From Dendrobium chrysotoxum (lineage: Eukaryota > Streptophyta > Magnoliopsida > Asparagales > Orchidaceae), in contig CM034298.1 in NCBI GenBank assembly GCA_019925795.1, forward strand, positions 27,023,556-27,087,555: a DNA stretch of 64,000 bases, read 5' to 3'. Below, piece after piece: positions 45,000 to 57,769 of this stretch. A model generated the notes under the pieces. The model made no database searches. It was given only the letters and a program-made list of their open reading frames with translations, and had not been told where the DNA came from. The position numbers and the translations under genes were made by a program. Every line of letters begins with the position of its first letter. The stretch's first letter is position 1.

Positions 45000-47186
45000 T
45001 AGCTCGTGGGTGTTTAAATTACTTTAGCATCCTCCATCATATTTCTTTAAAATTTCCTTGATGTATTTACTTTAACTCAGCAAGGTACTATAATCCCTTT
45101 TCTTTACATAAAATCCAAGAAAATATGTATACTCATCCATCATAATCATCTTAAATTCTCTACTTATGGTTTCTAAAAAATTAGTACAAAGATGTTCATT
45201 TATTGATCCAAATAATATATCATTCACATATATTTGAACAATGATAATATCATCTCCCACCTTCTTTAGAAATAAGGTGATATCTACACTACTATTAATA
45301 AAAGATCTATTTTGGAGAAATGTGTTAAACTTTCATACCATGCCCTAGGCGCTTACTTTAACCCATACAATATCTTTTCAATTTGTATACATGATTTGGA
45401 AATGTTAAATTTTTAAATCCAGGGGGTTGATCTAAAAAAATATTTTCCTTGACAACCCTATCTAGGAAAGCACTGTTTACATCCATTTGATATAACTTGA
45501 AGCCTCTAAAGCAAGTAAAGGCTAACAACACTCTAATGACTTCTAACCTAGTTACAGGGGCAAAGGTCTCCTTAAAATTAATGCCTTTATTTTGATTGTA
45601 CCCCTTAGCTACTAATATGGCTTTATTTCTAATCATTATTCCAAAATCATTCCATCTTACTTTTGAATATCCACTTGGTAACTACTATACTTCGATCCTT
45701 AGGTATGCCAATCAACTCCCATATATCATTCCTAATATATTGGTTTAACTCTTCTTGTATAGCTAGAATTTAGAATTAATCAGATAAGTCTTGATCTATA
45801 CTTATCATCTCTACCATAGAGATGAATGATAAATGACTAGCCTCCTTCCTAAGTTCATGCCTAGTTCTAACTCCTATATATGAAACTCCTAAAATTAGAT
45901 CCCTAGGATGATTAGATGAGTATCTCCATTGTCTAGGCAATGGCTCATGAGGTTCTTCTCTATCCCTTGGGTCAACAGATTCTACTCCTTAGATAATTTT
46001 TACCTCCTCTTCTTCTTCTAACCTAGGCTCACCAGATTTATCAGATTCATCAAATAACACATGGGTTCACTCCTCTATAACTATAGTCCTCTTATCAAGG
46101 ATCTGATAAGCTTTATCTATAGAGGATTAACCTAATAAGACTCCTTCATTAGATTTGAGATCAAATTTTCCTAGAGGAGATTTTCCATTTATAAGAATGA
46201 AGTACTTACATTTAAAGACATGAAGGTGTAAAATATTGGGTGTCCTTCCCTTAAGTAGCTCATAGGGTGTCTTATTGAGTTTTGATATATCATTTATCCT
46301 ATTTAAAATATAACAAGCAGTATTCACTACTTCAGCCCAAAAATATCTAGGGAGAGAATATTCATCTAACATTCACCATGATCATTATGGATTATAGATA
46401 TCACAAATCCTAATTTTCTTTGAATTCAAGTGGAGAACATTCTGAATTTCTTAAACAATTCACTTTTATGAGATAAGAACTAACCCATATGAATCTAGAG
46501 TAATCATCAACTTTATATATCCAATAGTTTTCCCACCTAAGCTTGTTGTACTAACAGCCCAAACAAGTCCACATACAAGATCTCTAATAGCCTAGAGGTG
46601 ATGATCTCGTTAATTATATGAAATAATGATTTGAATTATTTTCCTAATTGGTAGGCATCAGATAGGTGGTCCTTAGAGAATTTTAACTTGGTTATGCCTC
46701 AAACTAAGTCTTTCTGAGTTATATTCCTAAGTGTCTTCATGCTTGCATGATATATCGCCTATGCCATAAACATCATTCATAGATAATAATTTTTAAACAT
46801 GCAAAATTTGAATAATCGATACAATTCAAATCAAGCATATAAATATTATTTATTATTTTTCCTTCTAAAATAATCTTTCCATTTAAACTAATCAAATATA
46901 TAGTAGATAGAAATTTTATGTTATATTCTTTATCACATAATTGACTAATACTAAGCAAGTTATATTTCAATCCATCTACTAGTAAAATAATTTCAATAAT
47001 AAAACATTTAGAGTTGCTAATCATACCTGAATCCACCACTTTCTTGGTGATGTTATCTCCCAAAGTAACCCTGCTTCTAGCACTAGCCTCCAGCGTGATG
47101 AATTGCTTAATATCTTCAATCATGTGCCGTGAACTTCTGCTATCTATATACCACATGCTCTCACTAGGTCTTTTATGAGAGCATCC
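45000..47186 (-). pseudogene. pol: Element E pol (PR-IN-RT part), decayed
   Basis: Protease WYIDSRSSRHM about 47120-47156 (DSG read as DSR), GAG-pre-integrase 46773-47050, integrase about 46430-46740 and 46127-46372, RT 45358-45636 and 45072-45260 with a YVNDILFG motif (usual YVDD altered). About 150 bp is missing near 46373, between the IHSDH-like segment and MLDEYS-like segment, removing the catalytic glutamate region of integrase. RT is truncated by element A. Confidence 0.86.
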
Positions 47187-47189
47187 CTA

Positions 47190-47265
47190 CAATGTCAATC
47201 AAGGGTTAAGTTTGGGAACCCAAGTGAGTTTGGGTTCAATATTATGCTTTATTGGATGAGATATA
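47190..47265 (-). pseudogene. gag: Element E gag C-terminal end
   Basis: Minus strand reads the last Gag codons (a PNSLGFPNLTL-like end with proline-lysine-type neighbours) and a TGA before the TAG that opens pol. Short and weak alone, supported by its place between pol and the rest of gag. Confidence 0.55.
47261..47265. repeat. Target-site duplication of solo LTR F, left copy (ATATA)
   Basis: ATATA here and at 48971-48975 flank F exactly. The surrounding DNA is AT-rich, so a five-base match is only fair evidence. Confidence 0.65.
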
Positions 47266-48970
47266 TAAAAGTATGTGCAGGTTCTTAGACCTACTATAAT
47301 AGTGCCAAGGCTAACCAAGAGGGGGCTGAATTGGTGATTTTAAAAAAAATTTGGTTATTTAGAAAATTGATTAAATATTTTAAACACAATAATAAATTTT
47401 CACAAAGATATTTTCCAACCACAAAAATTAAAAATGAAAAAAAATAAAAAGTAATAAAAAGTAAAAAAAATAGAAGACACCAGATTTTATAGTGGTTCGG
47501 TCCAACTAGACCTACATCCACTCCGAGAATACTCCTTCTTCAAGTATTGCACTAAACAATAGTGACTCTCCTTTTTCCCCCATAGTAAGGCAGAGAAGCC
47601 TTTACAAACTCTTTTCCACCAACCTAGTGCAGCACAGAACCGATGCCCTTTACACTCTCCAAGTGATGGCAGCGCACCGACTCATCCTTTTTCACCCTCA
47701 TGGTGAAGGTTGAGTACCCACATCCTTTCTCACCCTCTTAGTGATGGCATAGTATCAACATCCTTTCTCACCCTTCTGGTAATGGAAGAGTACTGATATC
47801 CTTTCTCACCCTTATGGTAATGGAAGAGTATCGACATCCTTTCTCATCCTCCTGGTGATGGTAGAGTACCGAATCTCCTTTGAAAATCCTCTCTCAAGAG
47901 CCTTCAAGGAAGTAAGGAAGAATTATAATGAACAAATAAGAGATCCTCACCATTGGGAACTTTTGTGAATCCCCTCATAAATCCCTCTTACAAGATCTCT
48001 CACTTTTCAATCTCAAGACACTCTCCCAAACACACTCCTAAGGCACACTTAAGAGAAATTCACAACAAGATTATAGTGAGTCAATTTTTAGGACCCTTAT
48101 ATACAAAGAATAAGAAAAACTATCCCGAAAACTAAAAATTTCAAGTTAAACAGACTTAGATTGTAAGGTATGATCATACTTCATACGTACGAATAATTCA
48201 AAAAGTGATGTACGATGCTATACGAACCTGATTTTGTACTATATTTAATGTATGTATGAACTTATATCATATAGTATGATCAGTTCAAAATGAACCCTTT
48301 TGTCTATACGATCATGAACGAACCTTATTTTATACTCTGACTAGTGTCTATACGAACCAACTTTGTATAGTATGATTAGTTCAAAATTATTGAGTTCGTA
48401 TGGGATGAACTGGTACGATCCTCATTTCATACTCTGATCAATGTCTGGGATGATTCACCTTCGTACAGTATGATTAGTTCAAGAATTGGTGAATTTATAC
48501 GAGATGAACTGGTACGAACCTCATTTCATAATTTAATCAGTGTATGGATGAATTCAAATTTATACAGTACAATTAGCTCAAAAATTTCCAAGTCATGATT
48601 CTATTAACTCCATTTTGAAGGAACTCAGTTAAATCTTCCAGTACGATTCCATAATCATATAGTACGATTAGTTTAAAAAATAAAATATTTGTCTCACTCC
48701 CCCAATGTTTGTATGCACAGTTACCCAATTACAATCACACTCTCTCAGACTCAAGAAAAAAATAGTACATACTTCAAATACAGGAACCCTAATCTAATCT
48801 ATCTTGAAGTCTTTGAAAGTCTGGAATATGGTTTCCTTGAAATGTTAGTACACACAAATAAAATATATCCAATGTATGTTAGGAGAAATAATAATCAACA
48901 CAATAATATTTTGGTATCATCAAAAATTCACATAATATAAATATATAGTTTTAAAAACTAAGTTGCAACA
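47266..48970 (-). mobile_element. Solo LTR F (Sirevirus-type copia)
   Basis: A single LTR of 1705 bp on the minus strand, starting TGTTGCAACTTAG at 48970 and ending in a TAAAAG remnant at 47266, with ATATA on both sides. It shows the 'ggctaaccaagaggg' U5 end (47303), the CACTATAAAATCTGG block near 47480-47500, a minisatellite of about 47 bp with TCCTTTCTCACCC (47650-47860) and a field of diverged palindromes (48170-48680) built on GTTCGTA and GTACGATT words. No internal genes, so it is most simply the product of LTR-LTR recombination. Confidence 0.82.
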
Positions 48971-48975
48971 ATATA

Positions 48976-49731
48976 TACTTGCTATGCTATGACGTAACTG
49001 ACTTTGGCCTCCACACTAGATGTTTTCTATGGTGTATAGTGGAAGTGCGGGCTATGTATTATACCATGCCACAAGAATAGCACCTAACACCCAAAAATGG
49101 ATTCACTAACCTATGTGAGTGAAAGTGCTTCCTTCTAGGGATGTGAGAAGCATGCAGTATTTTGGGGTTATACCATTATGCTAGTGTAGAAAGTGGTTTA
49201 TTATATTTAAGTGCATGAACTTTCTCTCATAAGAACTCATTTTCACTCTTAAAGCTTTCAACTTAAAGTTTTAATACTTGCTCAATACGGTTTAGTTCTA
49301 TTGCAAGTATTTCTAATTCCTTAAATGCATCCTCTAATTCAATATGTTTGGATTTCAAGGATTCATGCAACTTGCTTAGTTTAATATATTTCTTATTAAA
49401 ATCATCAAATTCATCTAACTGAGATGCATGTTCTTTGTCTAATGAAATTAGCTTAGATTTAAAATTAGCATGCTCTCTAACTAATATTTTAGACTAGAAA
49501 ATTCATTTTTCAAATTCGCATGTTATTTCTTTAACTTTATATATGAGTCATAATTTTTTTTAGAAATAGTAAACAGCTTATCATAGGATAGTTGATATAC
49601 CTCATCTTGATCAAAAAGATTAAGATTATCACTTTTCATAAGGAATAAATTTGTTACCTCCTCCTCTACTTCATATTCTTGTGATTCTGAGGAAAAGTTA
49701 GTCAAAAAAGCTTTTAGCATCCTTTGCTTAC
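48976..49731 (-). pseudogene. gag: Element E gag, middle to C-terminal part, decayed
   Basis: Minus-strand match to gag of B-D: the WVWRPK-type region and second knuckle (about 49000-49090), the coiled-coil-like section (about 49210-49520), and the segment after the first knuckle (MLKAFLTNFSSES.., 49523-49720). Several stops. Cut at 49731 by element G. Confidence 0.78.
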
Positions 49732-52700
49732 TGATGAGGGGTTACTATGGAGTGTAATTTTGAATTATAAAAATATTTAAGGCTCTGTCTCCCCAAAATA
49801 ATGCTTAGGTTTTTTATAAAAATAATAAACCCCACTTAATATACACAAGTATACATGCTAAATGAAGTAATAAAGTGATAGAGTAGAGTGTCAAACCTAT
49901 GAGAAAGTATGCTTATTAGCAATCAACTACTGCTATTTATTCTAATTACAAAATTATCCTACTAAAATAAAATTATTGGATGTGAAGATTCAATCACTGA
50001 ATAAAAATAGTAAAATAATGGATATAATATTTAAATAAAGTATTTTAGATTGGTAAATATAAATTACATATTTTTTCCTATGAAATTCTTATTTTTAATG
50101 TGATTCAAAGCATATCCATCGCTTGATCTCTATCTATCTTATAAGGGTGAAAAGGATATTTACTGACCCCCTATAATTATATCATATCCTTACGAACCTA
50201 GCATATTTTGCATCTTATGTCCAGGTATGTAAACATATTATTTAAATATTCTTGATTGTTTTTACATTCCTTAGTCAAGGCTATACATCATACTAGATTT
50301 TAACTACATATATTACCACTATATGTATTAAATAAAGAACAGGATAATATTGAAAATATTATTTAACTTTATATCACAAGAATTTTTATTAGTACTTAAT
50401 ATGTTCTCTATATCATTAATCCAAAACTAAAGAATTAGCAGGCATGGAAGAAAAGATAAGCAAAATTATTTTCATTAAAATCATAGAAGAATAAAAATCC
50501 AAGAGAAGTATATCATTAAGAAGGATCAATGTATCTCCTTTACACTCATTCTTCATTAACATACAAAGTTGCTTAAATAAATACTGACTAAACACTCTAA
50601 TAATTGTATCTAGTACTTACCTAGTCTCTCTTAGATTTAACTCTAAGAGAGATCTAAAGTACTCTAAAAAGTACTAAAATTATACTAGTGATTGAACTCC
50701 TTTACAAAAATAACATAATGACTATTTGTAGAAAAATAAAAAAGTAAGCAACTAGCACTGTAATGCTTTAAAGATTAGTGCCCCAGTGCCCCGAAAATTA
50801 ACTAACGCTGCTACACTACTATTTTAGCTCCACCATAGTGCTTGGTGACATGGATCAGTTACTTATTGAACAGTCACATTATTTTGCTGACAGATCATGT
50901 CCTTTAAAAGTTACAACTGCTACACTATGGTGCTGTTGACTTTCGAATGTTGCGGCACCAGATGAAAATTTTGGCACCAACACATGATAGATTGTGATGC
51001 TTGTTGCAAATCTGGGTTTCAAGGACTATAATTTTGATGATAGCAAACATTTCTGTTTCTGGTTGATTGTCTAATCTTTTAGGTCCGCAGGATCAATTGT
51101 AAGTTCAAGCCAGCCCAAGATCGAGTCAATCTGTTTTGTAATTCAGGTCCAATGTACTATTTTTATCTTTATTGTGTCAAATATAATGTAAAGGATCCCC
51201 TAGTTAAGTAACCTTGCACACACACACTCAGGGGGAGAGTTTTAGTGAATTAGAATTTCTGTTCATTTTTTATTCAGATCATCCTGGACAATATTCACAT
51301 CATCCTGGATGATCTAATAAAAATAAAAACCCTAATTAGGGTGACAAAGTTAAGTTGGTCTGATTAAGCAGATTGTCCTGGATGATCCTATGATCGTACG
51401 GGATGATAGGCTTAAATCAAATATTCTCAACCTCCAGATTAAGTTAGGCAAGTTTTTATTTTTAGATATTTGGTCTAATCGTCCAGGACGATATGTGTAT
51501 GATCCTGAATAATCTTTTACAATCATGCCTAAATTCGTCTGAAAATTAAGAAAAGTAATTAATATATGATTGATACGATCATATCATCCCGGATGATCGT
51601 AAGATCATCCTGGATGATACATGCAAAATCCTAACCATCCAATGCACTTCACCTAGACGACCAAAGCTGTGTGTAGGATGATATTCTTGGTTTTGAACTA
51701 ATCATACGGGATGATCACGATATCATCCTGGATGATCAATCATTTTAAGATCGTCCAGGATATTTTGGCAGAACGAACAGAGCGGTGTGTAAGATGATTT
51801 TATCATTTTTGAACTAATTATACAGGATGATACACGGATCATCCTGGATGATCAAGTCATTTTGAGATAGTCCAGTACAAGTTTCCCTGGATGAACAGAG
51901 CAGTCTTCTAGACAAAATTCCTTATTTACACTAATCATCCCGGACGATCGAGGAATCGTACGTGATGATCAGAACAAACTTTTCTATAAATCATCCGGAG
52001 AAACCAGATCGTCCAGGCTGATACATGTAAATTTCAACTAATCGTATAGGATGATCAACCAATCATCCTGGATGATATTTGTCGACCAGTTGAGATTTAG
52101 GGTAATTTTTAATCCCTCATATAAAAGATCTTTTTCTTCCAACAAGAAAAATCTTTTGCCACTTTCCTTTCCAGAGAAAACCTTGAGAGAGAGAGAGAGA
52201 GCTTAGGAGAGACAGAGAGGATCTTATGAGGGGGAGTTTATGAGGGATTTATAAAGGTTACTCCAAGAAAGGATCTAAGTCATCTTCTCTGTTCATCGTC
52301 TCTTATCTTATCGGTGTCTCTATGGGAGGATCATTCGTAAGAAGATTCGGGTTCTCTGCCTGCTTTAGGAGGAAGTGAAAGGAGTCCAGGTTCTCTGCCT
52401 GCTTCAGGAGGAAGCAAAAGGAGTCTAGGTTCTCTACCTGCTTCAGGAGAAAGTGAAAGGAGTTCAGGTTCTCTGCCTCACCGGGTTGGCAAAATGGAGT
52501 TTTTATACAGGCTTCTCCACCTTGCTATGGGAGCAGAAGGAGAGTCACTTAGTGTTAGTGCAATACCCGGAGGGGAGGCTCCGGGGAGTGGACGTAGGTC
52601 AAGTTGATCGAACCACTATAAAATTTGGTATGTTCTTTCCAATTATTTTCCTCATTTATTTTCTTGTTGATGATTGTGTGATTGTGAGTGTTATTATGTT

Positions 52701-53158
52701 ATTGTTAAACATCTACTCAATATCGCATAACTGTAAAAGTTTTAAAACATTCAAAAAGATTTTCTAAATCGTTGTTTTGCTCTCGAATTTTTAAAACTAC
52801 CAATTCACCCCCCCCCCCCCCCCCTCTTGGTTAGCCTCGGGACTAGTTCATAAGGGCTTAACATCCCTTTCAAACTTTCAATGCTGCAACGCATAAAGAT
52901 AGTGAACATGGTGTTGCAAAGATAACCATTTTAATGCCACGGCACTCTCCAATAGGGAAGTTATTGTAGCCATGTCATAGTTGTAACACTCCAGCGGTGC
53001 CTTTGATATTGTTACACCGTTGATTTATTCAAAGCTGTGGCACTAGATAAGACTTAGAATTTTGTGCCTTTTCATATCTTTCCTGTACAACACAATTAAA
53101 ATAACACATTTTTATTAAAATTATAAAATATAAAATAATATATTATTTACACTTATTA
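49732..53158 (-). repeat. Element G 3' LTR, split by solo LTR H
   Basis: Plus strand begins TGATGAGGGGTTACTATGG, matching 59446 onward over its length. The minus-strand start is TAATAAGTG at 53158 (TG mutated to TA). H and its duplication occupy 51002-52885. No coding signal; the LTR has many repeats of GCACCG-like words, mostly decayed. Confidence 0.82.
51002..52880 (+). mobile_element. Solo LTR H (Sirevirus-type copia)
   Basis: Single LTR, TGTTGCAAATC to AAACTTTCA, flanked by ATGCT at 50997-51001 and 52881-52885. It holds the palindrome array (about 51277-52080), TATAAAAG near 52121, GA tract near 52184, minisatellite about 52345-52480, a GGTCAAGTTGATC block at 52597-52609 with one mismatch, and a 17-base C run near 52808. 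At 1879 bp it is longer than the others. No internal region, so a recombination product. Confidence 0.92.
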
Positions 53159-54270
53159 AATTCTCCTCAGCTTAAACTCTTGCTTGTCCTCAAGCAAATA
53201 AAAATATTGCGATTCTAATTAAATAATTAACCAAAGTAAAAAACTGATAATTTAAAATTACTAAAATATTGGATAATACATCAAGGTCTAGAAGTAGTAA
53301 AAATGAACAAGATTATAATTCTAGTTTGAAAAAAATGCTAGTAATTTTACTAATCAGTCATCCTTATTATTGCTTAATTTGAATTCATAAGTTATAGATT
53401 TAATTATTAATTTTTGAATTTTAAAGTTAATAATATAGCTTAATGATTAGATATGTTAGTAGTTAAAATTGAAAATTTTGTTAGTTCACCATTATTTGTA
53501 CTAGTTTTCTTATTTTATCCATTATAAATTTATGTATACTATTGTAATCAAATTTAAAGCTTTTTTATACTAATTTTTTAATGTACTCATCTTCTCTATT
53601 TTTTTCTTCTCTTTTCCATTTTAGAATTATTTTCACACTTCTTTTTTTTATAGTGTATATAGTTAATAATTTTGAATATCAAATTTTGCTTCAAACCCAT
53701 TTATAATCTTAATGAATTTATTGTGAGGATTTAATAAGATTACTAATTCCAAATTTGGGTTGCTTTATGACTTTCAATTTTAGTCTACTCATATTAAATC
53801 TTTATTTTTAATTTTTCATCTTTATTTCAAAAATTAATATATTAAGGTATAACTTATATTTTTAAATTGAAGAAATAACTTAAATGGCTTGAGATAGTTA
53901 ATTATTAGATTTTTTTTCACTCTTTGAAGTATAAACAGTGTTCATTTGAACTATAATCTAGAGTTTTATTATTATCTTAATTTTTTATAATTTTTAATTT
54001 TCAATTTTACTAAGATTAATTAAATAATCAGAATACAAGAATTATAGTAAGCATGAGGAGAATTTTAATAAAATATAAATAAAAGAAACACAAACAATAA
54101 TTAATATTATACATGATATAATAATAAAAAGCACATAAAATATGTGATAACATAACATAAATATAACATAGGTTATAAGATAACTAGTGCACTAGGCACC
54201 ATACATAACATATCAAGTGGATTGCCTCCCATAAGCACTATGTTTTAAGTCTTCTGTCAGACTATACCAA
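53159..54270 (-). other. Element G 3' noncoding region and polypurine tract
   Basis: Minus strand ends in AAGCTGAGGAGAATT (53159-53173) next to the LTR, the polypurine tract. The stretch before it contains TTGAGGACAAGCAAGAGT, a sequence often seen just before the 3' LTR of plant Athila elements. The rest is very AT-rich with no ORF I trust; there is no env gene. Confidence 0.7.
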
Positions 54271-57200
54271 TTATTTTGTTTCAGGATGAACCAATTTAAT
54301 TATATTTTGTAATCGATCAATGTACCCATCTAAATAAGGTTTCAGTCTATGACCATTTACTTTAAAAATATATAAACTTTTTTTATCCTTAATTTCCACT
54401 ATTCCATAAGGAAATATTCTTAGCACAATGAATAGTTCAGACCATCTAGATTTTAATTTTCTAGGGAATAATGTAAGCCTGGAATTAAATAGTAAAACAT
54501 CCTATCCAAGAGTGAATTCTTTCTTACGAAGCTTTTTATCATGCCATGTTTAACCTCATCTTTATAAATACTTGCATTTTCATAAGCTTCATTTCTAATT
54601 TCTTCCAATTCACTCAACTGCATCAATCTTTTTTCTTTTGCCATTTCAAAATTACAATTCAATTCTTAAATTTTCCAGAATATTTTGTGTTCTAATTCCA
54701 CAGGAAGGTGGCAAGTCTTTTCATAAATTAATTTATAGAGAGTCATACCAATAAGAGTTTTATAAGCCTTTTCTATTTGATTTGACCATTTTTTAAGATA
54801 CTCTCAATCTCCCTATTATTGATCTTAGCCTAACCACTAGTTTGAGGATGGTAAGCAATTGCTACTCTATGATAAACTCCATATTTCCTTAAGACTGTTT
54901 TTATTTTTTATTACAGAAATGACTTCCACCATCACTAATTAAAACTCTTGGCATTTCAAATCTAGAGAAAATATTTTTCTTTAAAAACTTGATCATAATT
55001 TGAGCATTAATTTTAGAAGTTGTCACACCTTCAATCCACTTTGAAATATAGACCCAAGCAACAAGAATATATTGATTTCCATAGGATGGCACAAAAGGTC
55101 CCATAAAATCGAATCCCCAAATATCAAATATTTCTATAGTTCAAAGTCATTTTATTTCTTTTTGTAATATTTTCTTCTCTTGGGCATTGATCGCATTTCT
55201 TAATATATGCATTTACATCCTTAAATAGAGTAAGTCAAAAGAATCCATCTTGAAGGATTTTAGAAGAAGTTCTAAATCCTCCAAAATGTCCCCCATAATA
55301 AGAATCATGACACATCTTAATGATTGATTCTATTTCTTCTTCAGGAACACATCTTCTTATAATTTGATCATTGCAAGATTTAAATAAATAAGGTTCATCC
55401 CAAAAATAAAATTTGGTATCATGTAAAAATTTTCTCTTTTAACTAGTATTTAAATCATAAGGAAGTATACCATTAACAATAAAATTACATTGTCTATATA
55501 CCAAGATAAATTGTTCACATGAAGTACAAATAGTTGTTCATTAAAAAAATTATTAATCTCATCTTCATTTAATCTATAATTTTCAATATAAAGTCTAAAA
55601 AAATAATCACCAATTTGATTTTCAGTACCCTTTTTGTCAAAAATTTCTACATCAAATTTTTGTAATAGAAAAATCCATCTCACCAATCTCGATTTATGTC
55701 TTTCTTTGTCATAAGATATTTAATAGCAGCATGATCATTGTAAATAATTACTTTAGTGTCAATCAAGTATGATCTAAATTTATTAAAAGTAAAAAATAAT
55801 ACTAATAATTCTATTTTAGTGGTTATATAATTACATTATGCAGAATTCAAAATTCTACTAGTATAAAAATGGCATGAGATTTTTTATCTTACTTTTTTCA
55901 TAGAATAACATCAATAGCAATATAGCTAGCATCTCATATTACTATAAAAGATAACGACCAATCAGGAGCAATAATCACTAGAGCAGTAATCAAATGTTGT
56001 TTTAATGCATTAAAAGCTTCAAGACAAGAAAAATTAAATATAAAAGGAATATCCTTCTCCAATAGTTGACATAATGGTTTAAAAATTTTAGAGAAGTCTT
56101 TAATAAATCTTCTATAAAATCCCGCATGACCTAAAAAACTTCTAATTCCTTTAACAGAATTGAGAGGGGGTAATTTTTCTATTACCTGATTTTTCTTAAT
56201 ATCTACTTCCAATCCTTTCTTAAAAATTTTATGCCCTAACACAATGCCCTCATTTACCATAGATTGACACTTCTCCCAATTTAGCACTAGATTTGTTTCT
56301 ACACATCATTTCAAAATAGAAGTTAAATCTTCAAGACAAGAATCAATGTAGTGTCAAATACTGAGAAATCATCCATGAAAATTTTAATACCCTGGTCAAT
56401 TAAGTTTGAAAAGATAAAAACATCATACATCTTTGAAAAGTAATAGAAGCATTACACAAACCAAAAGGCATTCTCCTAAAAGCAAAAGTTTAATAAGGAC
56501 TACTGAAAGTAGTTTTATCTTGATCTTCAGGTGCAATAAGAATTTGATGATATCTTGAATATCCATCTAAAAAATAATAAAATGAATACCCTGCCAACCT
56601 ATCTTGAATTTGATTGAGAAAAGGCAAGAGAAAATAATATTTTCTAGTGACTTAATTTAATTTCTTATAATCTATGCAAATCCTCCATCCTGAAATAGTT
56701 CTAGTGGGTATAAGTTCAATATGTTCATTTGTTCTAACAATCAATCCCCCTTTTTTAGGAACACAATGAATAGGACTAACCCAAGAACTATCTGAAATAG
56801 GATAAATAATCCCAGCATCCATCCATTTAAGAATCTTTTTTAACAACATCTTTCATAGAAAGGTTAAGTCTTCTTTGAGGGTCAACTTTTGGTATTGAAT
56901 TAGCTTCTATTAATATTTTATATATGAAAATTGAAGGACTAATCCCCTTAATGTCAGTAATTGTCCACCCAAAAATATTTTTAAAATTACTCAACACCAT
57001 AATCAACTTACTTTCTTGATGTGTTTCTGAATTTGTTGAAATAATTATAGGAAGTGGAGTTATTACTCAAAAAAGCATACTTGAGATGATAAGGTAAAGC
57101 CTTAAGCTCTAAAATAGGGGCATCCTCAATGGATGGATTTAAAGTTTTTCTCAAAAGAGTATGTTTTGGACAATGCAAATTTTTTATTGATTAAGTTTTC

Positions 57201-57769
57201 ATTCCTTACTATATATTCTCCTAACATTTTTTTATTCTCTTCAACTTCTTCCACTTTCGATAATCCCCCTTCTAACAACTCTTTCGTAAGATTCTCTATT
57301 ACCACATCTTCTAAATCCACCCTAAAGCAATCTTTATTCTTCACTTGAGAAAATTTGATAGTTTTAAGTATATCAATTTTAACTTCCTGATCTTGAACCC
57401 TCATAGTCAATTCACCTTTCTGTACATCAACCATTACTTTTTTTAGTGGCTAAGAATGGTGTTCCTAAATGATAGGTTTTTTCTTATCTTCTTCCATATC
57501 TAGAATAATTAAATCAACAGGGAAAAAGAATTTTATCAACTTTAATCAACACATCTTCTATTACTCCTCTAGGGTAAGTGAAAGATCTATCAGTTAGTTG
57601 AAGAGTAACAGAAGTAGGTTGAACCTCTCCTATATCTAGTCTTTTAAAAATAGAAAGCGCCATGAGGTTAATACTTGATCCCATATCATATAAAGCCCTC
57701 CCGCAGAACTTGTCTAGAATAGTTAAAGGAATGGAAAAACACCCCAGGTCTTTAAGTTTTTCAAGAATT
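54271..57769 (-). pseudogene. pol: Element G pol (PR-RT-RNase H-IN), decayed
   Basis: Gypsy order. Protease region about 57640-57720 with a DMGSSINLM motif (usual DLGAS), then DVQKGELTMRV (57400-57434). RT has WVSPIHCVPKKGG (56780) and GWRICIDYKKLN (56652-56690), and FLGHAGFYRRFIKDFSKI (56090-56180). RNase H ends in DKKGTENQIGDYFFRLY (about 55600). The integrase core has MGPFVPSYGNQYILVAWVY (55050-55104) and SDGGSHFC (about 54910), and a C-terminal part about 54300-54660. Gypsy fusion order with RNase H before IN and the GPF motif identify the Athila/Tat side. Stops and shifts occur throughout. Confidence 0.88.

Larger units (their letters stand above)
45000..49731 (-). mobile_element. Element E: old Sirevirus-type copia element, interrupted host of the nest
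   Basis: Minus-strand copia remnant. Its RT ends at the A insertion (44999), pol continues to 47186, and gag fragments lie at 47190-47265 and 48976-49731 on either side of solo LTR F. At 49731 it is cut by gypsy element G. Its LTRs, RNase H and the gag N-terminus lie outside the window, beyond A on the left and beyond G and I on the right. Confidence 0.82.

Noticed and set aside
53177..54270. Env or host gene in the 3' part of element G
   Set aside because: Very AT-rich, no long frame on either strand, and no recognisable domain.
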